Both the position numbers and the translations under genes were made by a program. From Pseudisothecium myosuroides (taxonomy: Eukaryota > Streptophyta > Bryopsida > Hypnales > Lembophyllaceae): a stretch of 64,000 nt of DNA. The notes under the pieces were generated by a model. That model was not told the origin of the DNA, did no database searches, and worked only from the letters and a program-made list of their open reading frames with translations. This document shows positions 49,241-61,081 of the stretch, piece after piece (positions within the stretch are counted from its first letter, which is position 1; every line of letters begins with the position of its first letter). The DNA lies in NCBI GenBank assembly GCA_951799445.1, contig OX637292.1, positions 20,897,296 through 20,961,295 of the forward strand. Direction: 5' to 3'.

Positions 49241-51804
49241 GGGATTAAGGGGTACCCACCTTGTATTGTAGGCATCCACACTAAATAGTAAAATTAGGTT
49301 TTTCCACACTTATTTCTCCACATTTGACACTATATAAATATTTATTGCTATTGTACAAGAATGTATTACTTTTGAATTTGATATTGTTGTAATTGGGACT
49401 CATGAACCTCTATGTGTACAAACAAAAATATCTAAAGAAGTATTTGTTGACTTTGATGACATATAAAGTAACTTTCTTGGGGTAAGGCAACCTAATTGTT
49501 CAGGCAACCTCATTTTACTATTTAGTGTAAAGGTTGTAATATCAATATTACTTCTTTCAAAAAGCTACTAGTGACAAAAGACACTTGGAGTTGTTTTTTA
49601 TTTTTGGCCTTTTAGTATTTTTGTACTACGAGTCACCTTTAGTACTATTGGAGGCATGGAACATAAAAACTGAATGGTCAATTGGATTCAAATTTATTAT
49701 TCTGATAACATGTGATGTTCATCATTGGATGACAAAAATGAATGGAAATACTTAATTTGCCATAAAAAAAACAATTTACATTGGCAAATAGGACATACTA
49801 TGAGCCCCACTAGTATTATTGAGTCTTTTATGTACCTTGAAGTACTATTTTGAGCTACATGCTACAATTTTTCCTTTCACGTTTTTATTTTTAAAAATTA
49901 AGAAATTGAGTGATAAATTTTATTTTAAAAGTGGTCATTGTTGCCAACTAACAGCAAAGTTGGAAGATCAAAGCTAGAACTAAAAAAACATTTTAATTCA
50001 ACATAAATTCAACCTGAATATATCACACTTTAGGCCAATGTAAAAAAACATGTTTTTGGAAATCCCTCTCCTAAGAAGGTGTATTTCTATTAAAAGAGCT
50101 AGCCTACCAAATCTAACGACGTAACTCTTCAAAAAAGGTACTCGATAGTACTAAAAACCACCCAAACCGCATGTGTGACATATATTCAAAATTCAATTTC
50201 ATCTATTGAATTAATTTTGAAAAAATTGAAATAATTCAAGTGCATTTTATATTGCTACAGAAAGCTTGCTTTTGAATTTCATGTTCATTCAATCATTTTT
50301 GCAGTACTTATGGCAAAAAACAACTTCCGCATTGAACGTGTGATGGAAAATAGGAAAAGTGTTTCTTGCAATCACCCTTCAAAGATGCGACAAGATTCGT
50401 TCAACATGCACACAAAATGCTCCAAAATATATCCTCCAGTTTGCTCGAGTGTGACACCCACTCCAATACGTATGAGGGAGGGTCCTCAAAAAGCGCCCTT
50501 GGTCTAAAAGCAACTACTAACACAAAGGTACATTTTTCTTTCTTCAATGTACCAGCAATGGCCATTTCAAAAAGTGGTCACTTTCAGTGACCACTACGTT
50601 TCAACTTCAAAAACTCGTAACTAAGTCCATGAAGGTCCAAAAAATATGAAATGACTTGGGTTAGATGCCAATTCCAATTTTCTTCCTACAAAAATTTACT
50701 GGAAATTGTTTCAAGGAGTTTAGCTTCCCCCAAAAGGCAATCAGCTCTTAAGAGATCGCTTTAAGAACAGACTACCTTGCACTATACTGTAGTGGATGAG
50801 CATCGATGGCATAACATTACTGTAGAAAATTTGAAATGGATGTCAAGGCATAAGTCGTGGGACAAATAGGATGGCTTTCTTTTCCGAGGTGATGGAGACC
50901 GAGGACGATGGATTGGACCATGAGGTGTGGCAGGCCCACACAGCATTGTACTGCACAATGCCCCTCAGTTCCCGACTGACTGCAATGATTCCCTGAGAAA
51001 AATCTGAAATGTAAATTAAAAATCTGAAGTTATTATGATGCCTAACTTACTGTAGCTTACCTACATTGTGAACGAGAGACGTGCAACAAGTGATCTCTTA
51101 CAGCTCTCTTTGGAGACAACTACCTCGTTGCCCCAGTAAGTTCTCAATTTCTCATCGAACTTCCAAGCTTTGATCTGGTGGCGGTTGAGTAGCTCTCTCT
51201 GGTACTGCCCCTGGCTGCCTCTGGACGCGGTTTTTGAGCATAACAGACTAGACCTGGGCTGTGTTGCGTACTGTCGAAGGTAATTTTCAATCAACATATC
51301 AACATATTTCTTTTTGCATGAACTTATATCTAAGATTGCATTGCAGGCCATGGTTTCTGCGTTCTGTGCGTGTTAAGTACTCTCTATCTGCTGTTGGTTG
51401 CATGTGCTCAATGTTAATTTAGATGTCTCATAGTTGGAGACCACTGGCAACCAAGCATTGAAAATGGAGAGCCTAGTTACAAAAACCATCCACTCAGCCT
51501 TCTTTCAACATTATGATGATGTCATTCTTAAGCTTTGATTTGAGGCTAGGTCTGATAATTGTGCAAAGCACAACTTAGTAGTAGAAACTAAATGACAGTC
51601 CTGAAGCTCAACAGTCATGTTGTTTCTTTGCACTTGAGCTATTCATAAGAGGAGGAGGTATTCTTTTCTATGTGTATTTCCTACTCCCAGATGGCTTTGC
51701 TAGTGAGGCCTTCACAAGAAATGTTTTATTGTGGAACCGTACCAGACCACACATAGAATTGCTCTCCTCACTAAACATGAGCTTATAGATGAACCAATTG
51801 TATC
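49241..51804. other. Spacer with no recognised gene
   Basis: Less AT-rich from about 50.85 kb. A 96-codon minus-strand ORF at 51061-51351 and a short plus-strand one at 50869-50997 have no recognised family. Confidence 0.4.
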
Positions 51805-51952
51805 GCCAATTTCGTTAAAATGGCGGTATTCCAAGTGCCACTTTGACAGTGTGCCATTTTCACCATCTAGGACTGGTATAGATTTCAGGACGGCCGTTCT
51901 GAACTGTTTTCATGCCATTTAAAAAAAATATCGCCATTTTAACGAAATTGCC
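51805..51952. mobile_element. Small inverted-repeat element (MITE-like), 148 bp
   Basis: GCCAATTTCGTTAAAATGGC near 51806 is matched near the other end by GCCATTTTAACGAAATTGCC, one mismatch in about 20. No clear target duplication is visible and there is no coding capacity. The superfamily is unassigned. Confidence 0.6.
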
Positions 51953-52071
51953 CATTTGTACATTTGTGATTCAATAGAAGAAGTTGGGATGATGCGTGAT
52001 CACGCTTGTGATTTAACTTTTGGTGTTATATATCAAGTTTAAGAGAGTACTTATTCAGTGGAACAGGCACA

Positions 52072-52728
52072 ATGGCATTCCCACCGTTCAAGCGGCCGGA
52101 ACATCACTTCACGCTGTCGGAACTCTTCGAGGAACTGCACTATAACGACTTTCAGTTCCGCAACCTAGGCAGCATACAGAACGGGTACTGCATCTCATTG
52201 CCTTACATTCTCTACGTCCCGAAGGGTGGCCATCTCGTACGTGAAGAAAGCGACCTGCGCGTGAAACCCACCATGCGGCCAACGCCCACAGCGCCCAAGC
52301 TAGCAGTGCATATCAATTTCAATTGCAAAGTGAGTGGCTTGCGCACGGGCGACAGGCTCAATCTCGCCATAACCGCCTTCCATCTTACAGCCCGACCAGT
52401 AAGTGGACAACTAACGATTGACGAACATGGACCTTCGGTATTAACAGCCAAAGAATCAATCCATATCAATGTCAACACTGGATGGGGCCGCCGGGATAAT
52501 CTGGAGGAGCTGCTCCGGAAGCTGAACGTCGGGCTGATCGACGGTCCTTCCATGGATGACCTGCTCGATGTACTGAAGTTTAACTTCCCTGAGAAAGATA
52601 TGCCGCACTTTGTTAAAGAAGCAAAAGAGAAAATCCTAGTCCACATCCAACATAGAACGAGGATCATGAACATCACATTTGACGGAAGCGACAAGACCTT
52701 TCCATTTGACTCTCGTGTTGGCATATAA
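52072..52728 (+). CDS. Intronless 218 aa protein of unknown family
   Basis: An uninterrupted ORF begins at an ATG in a fair context (CACAATGGC) and ends TAA. It is clearly richer in G and C than its flanks, which supports real coding. I recognise no family. Visible features: an aromatic N-terminus (HHFTLSELFEELHY), a proline/threonine turn (RPTPTAPK) near residue 70, alternating hydrophobic segments suggesting beta structure (LAVHINFNCKVSG; LNLAITAFHLTA), and a charged helical C-terminal third (DNLEELLRKLNVG; FVKEAKEKILVHIQ). There is no signal peptide or membrane span. The complementary strand is also open over most of it, as often happens in GC-richer ORFs. It could be a lineage-specific gene, a retrocopy or a horizontal acquisition. 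Confidence 0.6.
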   Translation: MAFPPFKRPEHHFTLSELFEELHYNDFQFRNLGSIQNGYCISLPYILYVPKGGHLVREESDLRVKPTMRPTPTAPKLAVHINFNCKVSGLRTGDRLNLAITAFHLTARPVSGQLTIDEHGPSVLTAKESIHINVNTGWGRRDNLEELLRKLNVGLIDGPSMDDLLDVLKFNFPEKDMPHFVKEAKEKILVHIQHRTRIMNITFDGSDKTFPFDSRVGI

Positions 52729-53152
52729 GATTTTTGGACGCGAATATGCTTGAATATTCTACGAGAATAGTAGAATATGCTTCAAAAATATGATTTCGGA
52801 TGGAAGAAGGCTCAATGGACGGACGCGAAGGACCAGATGGACGGGTGGCCCGGTAGGCGGTTTGAGAACCGTGCCTGGTACGTCGTTTTACTGCATGTTG
52901 ACTAGATTGGTTTCATTGTGCCGAAGTCCAGCACGGGCGTGGCTTTTGTATAATGGGATTATTTTCTATTCATCTGCACCTTTTGTGAGATCCTAGTTTA
53001 TGGCACTCTTGTATAGAAGAAGATGCTTGCTGAGTGGTGCAGTTCTTAGACTTGACAATGGTGACTGACAGTATTTGTACTGTTAGTCATAACGTTGTTG
53101 ATTTCCTAAATGGCATATTTCAGTGTACTGTACAGAAGTTTTCGTTTCTTGC

Positions 53153-53158
53153 AATAAA
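53153..53158 (+). promoter_or_regulatory. Candidate poly(A) signal of the intronless gene
   Basis: AATAAA lies 425 bases after the stop at 52728 and is the first canonical signal downstream, suggesting a transcript ending near 53.2 kb. Confidence 0.35.
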
Positions 53159-53850
53159 AGTCGTGTGGACGGAAATGCTCATTCAATATTGCACAGTATC
53201 ACTTGTGAGTTGTGACAAGTTTTCAGAAAGCAACTGAATCTCGGTTGATTTCTGTGCTGATCTGCCGTGTTTTGTCTAATTGACTGAATTGATTTCCTTC
53301 ATAGTTAATCCCTATATTCTTCGGAATTACATGCACTTTGCAAGCTGGTACATCGATCAATGTAGAATTGGCACAAAGAATTAATTCGTTGTCATCCACT
53401 TGATGAGCAACAACAATCATCCTGTGGACAGAACATGTAGTTTGTTTTAGTGGTGATAAATTCTCAAAAATACAGCACCAAACCTGATGTTTACATAAAA
53501 CTTTCATCAACTTCCTTGTTTCGAGCTAATTAAACTTTCAAAAATATGTCTAGTTTCTACAACTTCACAAGAAAACAGCTCACCGCCAAACTCTCCATAT
53601 ATAAAAATGAAAAAATCCAATAAAGTGAGAATTTGAAGAAGAAATTCATAAGAGAGAGTAGTATTGGAATGACATTCCTTTTTAAAGACAACAAAGTCAT
53701 ATATTATTTGGAATCCATGAATATCATAACAATAAACTGCGTTTGATATTTCACATACAAAGAGAGCCTATTTATTCTCATTTTTCTTTGTCATGAATGC
53801 TACCAACTATGACATACTAGTTGGTCAGTAACACAACATTCAGTAGCCTG

Positions 53851-53881
53851 AAGAGAGGCTGCCTTTCCCTCTCTTCAGGTA
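53851..53881. repeat. Short perfect hairpin
   Basis: CTGAAGAGAGG pairs perfectly with CCTCTCTTCAG around a loop of about ten bases. It is not part of a recognised element. Confidence 0.6.
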
Positions 53882-54030
53882 TCATCCACGAACTTCATCG
53901 TGATGAAAAAAATTAAATTAAATTTTCTGACACGGCTGGCCCCCACATCAACTTACGTGCACTAAATTGAACCTCTCTTTCATAAACTCTCTGACAAATT
54001 CAGCCAAGTGTCCTCTTAGCTACTGATGGG

Positions 54031-54090
54031 TGTGGAATATTCCACTCTTTCATTTGGCTAGATGAAAGAGTGTGGAATATTCCACACTCT
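54031..54090. repeat. Inverted repeat with two TGGAATATTCCA palindromes
   Basis: Two self-complementary TGGAATATTCCA boxes (starting at 54033 and 54073) flank complementary ctctttcat and atgaaagag. Together they form a 60 bp hairpin. Confidence 0.75.
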
Positions 54091-54841
54091 TCAGTTGGAG
54101 GGAGGGCAGGCCTGCTGAGTGCTACTGAATGTTATGAAGTCCTTTATCCACTTAATTTTTGTTTGAACAGTTAGACTAAGGAGCATCAATTAGACCGGAT
54201 TTGTCTCTGAGGGATGATTGTAAGCAACTCATTCGTGTGGCATTTATAGCAACCACTGTGACTATATCAATAGAGACTACAATATATTTGGCTGCATTGA
54301 TTTGCCACTGAATTTGACATTCTTGCACTCGGGGATGCGACATTGCACTTGGCTTGTACACCACCCAAAGGAGACAATTTAAATTTATTGGGGGAAGGAA
54401 TTGTTGCATACATCATTAATTCTTTGTAAAAAAACAGAATTATGAAATCCATAAGGTTATATAACTTAACAATATCCATAATATTATAACTATGATATAT
54501 TATGGATATATTGGCTGTAAATCTATAATAACCGATAGTCACTTCCACAATATGGTTTTCGTTTTGGGAGCATTCACTGTCAGTTCCGGCCTACTGTAGT
54601 TATCTCATTAAAATCACCAAAACCATGTTATCAAATTTCTGTCATTCGTAATAATCCACTTAGGTCAAGACCAGCATTCCATAAAAGCAATCCTATCCCA
54701 TTCACATTTACACATTTAAATCTGGAAAAATCGCAACTCTGATAGACTCTAAGTATTGCAACAAGTGGGAGCTGCTCCATCACAGCTTCTGAACCCCTCT
54801 CGCAATGTTGCAAGATCATCATCTTTTTAGTTCTTACTCAC

Positions 54842-55080
54842 CGCTTGATCTGCAAGGCCAGCTTTCCGAATACAGGGCTGGACTCCGTAATAGTGCTTGT
54901 AAGTACAGTGTATATATTTGCTCTCATCTTCTTCTTCTTTTTCTAAACCCTGAACCCAAGACATCAATTTTTTACTGAAACAATTTTTCAGCTTCTTCAC
55001 TTTCTAGTGTTTCTGAAACTAGCAGTTCAAACTTTGATACACTCAGATAGTGATGTGAATCTAATTGAATCATCTATACG
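54842..55080 (+). pseudogene. Duplicated ENT exon 5/intron 5 fragment
   Basis: About 240 bp copies the ENT gene from inside exon 5 (22938) into intron 5 (about 23165). It starts CGCTTGATCTGCAAGGCCAG, keeps the exon end and donor GCTTGTAAGTA, and then the intron sequence up to gaatctaattgaatcatct. One base is missing in the exon part (TACAGGGC for TACCAGGGC), shifting the frame. A few other differences and small indels are present. Only this junction is copied, so it cannot encode a transporter. Confidence 0.9.
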
Positions 55081-55501
55081 GCGAAGTTCATGCAAAGAGA
55101 CATGAAAGATTATCTTGACAATAGAAATGACCAAATTTGGAAATATTCAATTTGAAAATCAATCAATCAATTAATTTAATATATATATAAATTTTATAAA
55201 TTTTATAAATTTAAAATTGATTATAATAAAATAGTCATAAATTAGTACTAATTTTTTTTATTGTTTATCAAACTATCAACAAATATTGTTTGTGTTTTTT
55301 AAAAATGGGCCCACTCAACTAAGATAGGATGACCCAAAATCAATCTCACCTCAAATTGCGACCCAATTGAGCTCAATTGTTAGTCAAGTGGGATTTCATT
55401 CATCCGATTCCCTGAATGAATGAATCCATTTGAGTGGCCATTTCTGCAATGTCTGAAGCTAGCGGTGTTTCAAGCCAGGATTTTGCAGCGAAGGCCTGGC
55501 T
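55081..55501. other. Upstream region of the plastid protein gene
   Basis: AT-rich to about 55310, then more mixed; it probably carries the promoter and leader of the next gene. Nothing else was recognised. Confidence 0.45.
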
Positions 55502-58500
55502 ATGGCGACCACCCTGCTTCATGTACACCTTCTGCCTACCAAACCATGTAAGTTTCTTCAATTCTCCTCCACAGAAAGCAAAAAAAAACCCTCTTGTTGC
55601 AGTTTTACATTGATTTCGAACAACTCGCCGTTGACGATTGCTCAAACTGGGGTTGCGCCGAAGACAATTGTTGGTAAGTTAAAAAACGATGATCGATTTG
55701 TTGAGCAACTGAGATTCTCTGCTTGCAGGGGGAGTGTATGGAATTTTTGGGGAAAGGCGAGCTATGAACCGGCCCTGGCGTTCCAATTTTGAACAAATCG
55801 TATGCACAGTTGGGAAGCATCCTCCAGAGGTTCGAAGAGTTCTTTCCAATCACCTTCTTGTGAATTTTTCTTATGTAGTATCTTGAATTCTGTTTAACCC
55901 GTAATAGGTCAAGGATTCATGGTGTTCAATGAGTAATTCGAGTATTGTGCAAATCAGTAATGAAATTGGATACAAGAAAGTTGCGAATTGATGTTCTCAA
56001 ACCTGCTATAATAGATTTTTGAAACCCAATCTTCTTGTGAATTTCTTTATGATTCTCTTTCTTGTAGTAGCTTGAATCCTGTTAACTAGTATTAGACCAA
56101 GGATACATGGTATTATAATGAGTATTCGAGTGTTGTTCAAAACAGTAATAAAAATTGGGTACAAGAAAGTCCCTGTTTGACTGCTCTCAAACCTGCTCAA
56201 AAGATTTGAGACCTAATTTGGGCTTCTTGGCACTTGGGGGTTAACGATCTGCTAATGAACACTTTTTTTTTCTTGTTTTTGCAATCTGTGTTTGCAGCCA
56301 CTCAAGGATTTTGCACATCTTGATGGAAAGCCAAGGAAAGTGCCGAAGATGATTAAGAAGAAGAATAAAAAGACTGGGCTGCCTGTTTTAATTACAGTCA
56401 ACAGGAGTGATAGTAAGTGGAGCGATGCATGGAACACAGAGCAAGCCACGACGTTGAAATACCTGGAACTTGAAGAGATTTCTACAGATTCTAGTTTCCA
56501 AGGACCAGGGAAAATTCCGAAAGACATTGTGCATGTGGAGCTGGCCGTGCAGAAGGTAAGTAAAGCCATTTGCATTCAACTATACTGATTTATCATGTGT
56601 TACTGCAATATTTTCTTTTTGTGGACATGATACAAGTCATTGATATCTCAGCGTGCACTAGTTTAAAATAGTAGGGCTTTACAGTGTTAGTTCCTCACGC
56701 TCTCTTCTGCGGTAATCAGTGTATTACAAATCAATGTACTCTTTATATTACTACTCTTTAGGATTCGTGGTTTTTGAAAATGACCAATTTGATTGATCAT
56801 GTTGTGGAAAATCAATAATTCGGATGGAGCTAATTTTATGTCAGTGCTGAACATTTCATGTGTGGGTCCGAAAATATATAAAATTGGACAAAAGATAGTC
56901 CCATATGAACTTTTCAAAACTGCTTAAAATATATATGACTCCCAGTTTTCGGCTTCTTGGTCCTTAGGGTTAACTTGTAAAAGCCGGAGGAGCCTTTTCT
57001 GGGTGTATGATCTTATTTGTAATTTCCTTGTGTCTGCTAGACCTAGAAGTCAGAGATATATTGTAAGAAGAAATTTAAAAATGTAGATATCATGTATTGA
57101 AAGAAGATAATCATGTGCTTACACATTTATATTATATTGGTACTCATCGTGTTAGTCATCTATCATGTATAAGTATAAAAATACAATACCCCGAATGTAG
57201 AGCAATCCTTTTGGGGCCAAAAAACATGTCTTAGGATTTGTCTGTCACCCTGCAACAATACGTGCAATCCTTTGAAGTAGGTTCGAAGCTGAAGTGGCTA
57301 ATTTTTAGGCTCTGGTGGGTGTGTTTCATGCATTTGGGTCCTTCTCGATAACCAGATGGAGAAAAGTCTTCTGAGTATTCACGCACGGCAATTGGTGTGA
57401 TTGGGGGGAGGACAGAGTGGGTGGGGATTTTTCGTTCAAGCACAAGTGCGCTCAACAGTGCAACAGCAATGCAACCGTTGTTTTAAAAAATACTCCTCTC
57501 CGGTAAGTCCTCACACCAGGTGTATGCTCTCTGCACGTAGTAAATGGGAACGTTAACCATTTTAGATTAATCTTAAAACTCCTTCGTGATATGCTTGTTG
57601 AAGTCCTTGTTGTCACATTTGTATCCAACTTCTTGGACCATACAGAGTGTGATTGTGAGCATTGAGCTGGTTTAAGCATGTCTGTTCCCAGGGATCGGTG
57701 GGATGTGAGAATAGAGGATGTGATATTAGAAAAGGTGATATTAAGGAGGTCTAGGTGTATGTATAATAATGCGTATGGAGTTTAGACTTTACAGCTTCTG
57801 GTTCCTTGCTGTTGAAGTAGAACATTTTTACCCATGGGATTTAGAAATTCAGTTGCCTCGTGATTTTCTCTCAGGTTGATGGCCATCTTTTTTTTGCAGT
57901 TAAATGGATCATTTCAAGCATGGCTGACGCCGACACAAGACATGTTCATGCATTCGCAAGGTGAAAGTGAAGAGAATGGTGATCCAACTGTAAGTTGCGG
58001 ATTCCAAACACATAATTTAACACATTTGATACATGGAGGAGTAAGTTGCTCATAAGATTGAATTTTAGCTTTTTCGTTTTTTCAGGTTGTGTATTTTCCA
58101 CTCGGGGAAGAAGTTGCTGATTTGACGGGAATGGTGCGAGACACCATCAGACTTAGTTACACACCCAAGGTGACGAGACAACATAATTCAATTCCACATG
58201 GCAGTTACTCTTTCAAAATTGAGAAGCATTGATTCATGAACTTCACTGCTTTATCCAAAAATTCGTTGTGAACTAAACAACTCTTCTTATGGAAATCAGT
58301 TCAATTCAATAATATTTCAGTCTGCACTTCGATAAATTAGGGTCACATGCACTAGTAGGATAAATCCCTGTTGTAGTAGAATTGGATTTACGATTCTTCA
58401 GATATTTTTGAGCAATTGTTTCAGCTATAAAGTGGTGTCCCAATATGCAGGCAATCTGCTCTGAGGAGTGTAACAAGCTTGGACCCCGGACATGGGAGGG

Positions 58501-58650
58501 TAAGCTTCACACTTTCTCTGTCTATTTGAATGATATATTTCTTTAAATTTTTTTTTTTTTTAAATTGACATGCTTTGCTGGGTTTGGTGGTTTGCAGTGG
58601 GCAGTGGGTCAGAGCGGCGAGTGGTGACAGTAGATGGTTGCCCTTACTGA
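55502..58650 (+). CDS. Conserved plant protein, probably plastid-targeted
   Basis: Seven exons give 278 aa: 55502-55673, 55729-55859, 56298-56555, 57900-57989, 58086-58169, 58451-58499 and 58598-58650 (TGA). All phases close. The first 50 residues are Ser/Thr-rich and basic with few acidic residues, like a chloroplast transit peptide. The mature part has a FGERRAMNRPWRSNFEQI stretch, a DGKPRKVPKMIKKKNKK basic segment, a LKYLELEEISTDSSFQGPG segment, FQAWLTPTQDMFM, FPLGEEVADLTGMVRDTIR and a strongly conserved-looking end, ICSEECNKLGPRTWE to VTVDGCPY. I believe this is a single-copy green-lineage family but cannot name it. The exon 2 donor (CTT|GTGAAT) is one of three in-phase choices. No catalytic motif is visible. 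Confidence 0.75.
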
Positions 58651-61081
58651 AGGCCAAGCAAAACCTCTGAAAATTAGAGAAGTGCTCTAGCATTTTAATG
58701 TCATTTTTATTATTCTCTTTGTATGCGGAATATTTCTTCTTCGTTACCCGCTGATGGTGGTGTGTGGAATTCGTCTTTGCTACTGAATGAAATGCTTTCT
58801 TTACTACTAAAAAACTGAGGCATATTTTGGGCAGAAATTGTCAAGAACTGCCACTTTGGGGGGCAATGAGAAAAAATGAAAAAAATGAAAAAAAAAATTC
58901 TAGATAAGATTTGACTGCACAAAGTTGTACGACTACTATAGGAATGTGTGGTAAAAACAATTTAGAAACTTTGACTGCATAGATTGAAAGATTATAATGT
59001 TTGAAGTTAAAAGAAATAAAGTTTTTTCCCAACCTTGCCTGATAGGGTCAATAGACTTTAATTCCTTTTGGAGTGAGATTTTTTCACTATCCATGTGGAT
59101 TTTTTTTTTTAATAGTTGAATCCTATATCATATTAGTTACATACTTGTCAAATTTCAAAAGTAGAGGAGTTTTGCACATATTGCTTTGAAACTATTTGAG
59201 CTGCCAAAAAAATTCAATGTAACATAACTTTTGATCTTAGCACCCAATTGGAAAAAAAAACATATTTTTTTTAAGGGTTACATATTCACACCTTGTGTCA
59301 AAATTTCGTGAACATCTGACCAAAATTAACTTCATGTGCAATTACCTTGAGATTTTTTGCATGCGTTGAATGGTCACTTGTCCTTTACGGGTTAATGCAA
59401 GGAATTGAGTCTTGTTGGCTAGCATCTTATGACAATCAAAAGGTACTTGGTAGAGAAAAGTGTTTAGTTGTTCTATCATTGTTGGTAGAACCTTTTTAAT
59501 CTACTATACAATATATTTCATCAAAATTATCTTTCAAAAAAATCACTATGTGCATTTTTATCATTTATCATACATGAGGGTTAGATTCAATAAGGAAGTG
59601 CCAAAATGGAATTTCCATGTGAAATTGAGACGTCCACGTCTTCCTAAATCAATCACAAGATGACATGTGGCACTTTTTAAGAAAAATTACTTAATATATG
59701 CTAAATCTATCTATTATGTAGAATATTAAAGATCATCTAAAAATAATTGTTGGACAATATCAAAGTTGGAAATGTATAAAAGTTGGAAGGACATTCCATC
59801 CAAAATCACTCATGCTAAGAGGTCTTTCTTTTATGGTATAGTTCAAAATAAAATTAATAATTGAACACCCTAATTTCCCACAATAAAAGAAAATCAATCT
59901 TATTTAAATTTAAATTTTTATTTGGAATGTGTTTACATTTAAGTTATGAGATTGTGTTTTGTTGATATTTGATCTCTCTCTAGACTTATCCAATTCACAA
60001 CTAAAAGGCAAGAGAAAAGTAAGAGGTAAGTGAAGAATATATTGGAAGTAGTTCTACCATCTTAAGCCATGTGAACCTAAACAATAAGGTAGATGAGCTA
60101 GGAGATGAACCCATTGCAGGTAAAATGGTTGCCTTGGGATGGATGAAAAAATTAAATTGCTCCGCAAAAGAATGAGATTAAAAACAATACTATTGAGCTT
60201 GTTATGAATTTATAAAGTGTGTTGCCTAAGTACTCTAAAAGAGTCATAAGAATCCATTTTAACCATATTTTCCAAAAACGATCAATCAAATTCGTTGTTT
60301 CAAACCATGAATCCTTAATCCATCAGAGGGTTGAGATGTATACAATAAATCTCTTATCAAGAGGTGATTAGATTTCTTAGTAAATCAAGTTTTTCAAGCT
60401 AGCACTTCACTCTCCAAACTCCAATAAGACAACCTATCTAAACGCCAGCCAACCAAACTAAACCTTGCAATCAGTGCCATTGTCTCCCTTGTTTCCCACA
60501 TTAAACAATTACCCATAGACTGGCTGCCAGTTCGAATTTGAGCGTCTTCAGGGCCCCGGTATGAGATGGATCAAATTTCCAAGAAAACACAAGCCAATGC
60601 CTCCGACAAACGGAAGTTTGTACGACTTCTCTACACAAAATGAGGCTACAAATCCTCTACACCTGGAAAATCCCGTAGTCATGCTTCTCCTTGGTCAAGG
60701 AGCGAAAGAAGGTTCAAAATCTCATAACATCCACAAATTTCGATTAAAAAATGAGCAGATCGGTCGTAGATAATGTTACAAATGGTTCGCAAAAATTACG
60801 AAATCAAAATCCTAATTTCCTCTAACTGGGCCAATTCGACCCACCCTTCCAAATACCCTAACCAGGAAACCTCAATTAAATGAAGTACACATAGGTTCAC
60901 AAATATACAAGCTAAAGCGCAGACAGAGATTGCGCACTTGGAAGAAAGTACTAAAATGTTAAACGCTCTGTTCATGGGACCTCGTCCTCACTTGAGAATC
61001 TTCACACAAGAAAATGGTGAACTTAGTTCACCTGATACTAGAGATCCAATGACAGAAGTATGTCTCTTCGATTCCTGGACT
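58651..61081. other. Convergent intergenic region
   Basis: This lies between the plus-strand plastid protein gene and the minus-strand TPR gene. The part at 58960-59395 is a dispersed repeat related to 28.4-29.1 kb and ends gtcctttacgggttaa, like the TTAA-element tail. From about 60440 the sequence is probably 3' untranslated region of the TPR gene. The short plus-strand ORFs here look like chance. Confidence 0.45.

Larger units (their letters stand above)
52729..54841. other. 3' flank and spacer with hairpins
   Basis: This is the probable 3' untranslated region of the intronless gene, followed by spacer with two inverted repeats (listed separately). No other coding sequence was recognised. 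Confidence 0.45.

Noticed and set aside
52212..52724. 170-codon minus-strand ORF opposite the intronless gene
   Set aside because: The plus-strand frame is longer and has a better start context and a more plausible composition. The minus frame is probably a mirror effect.
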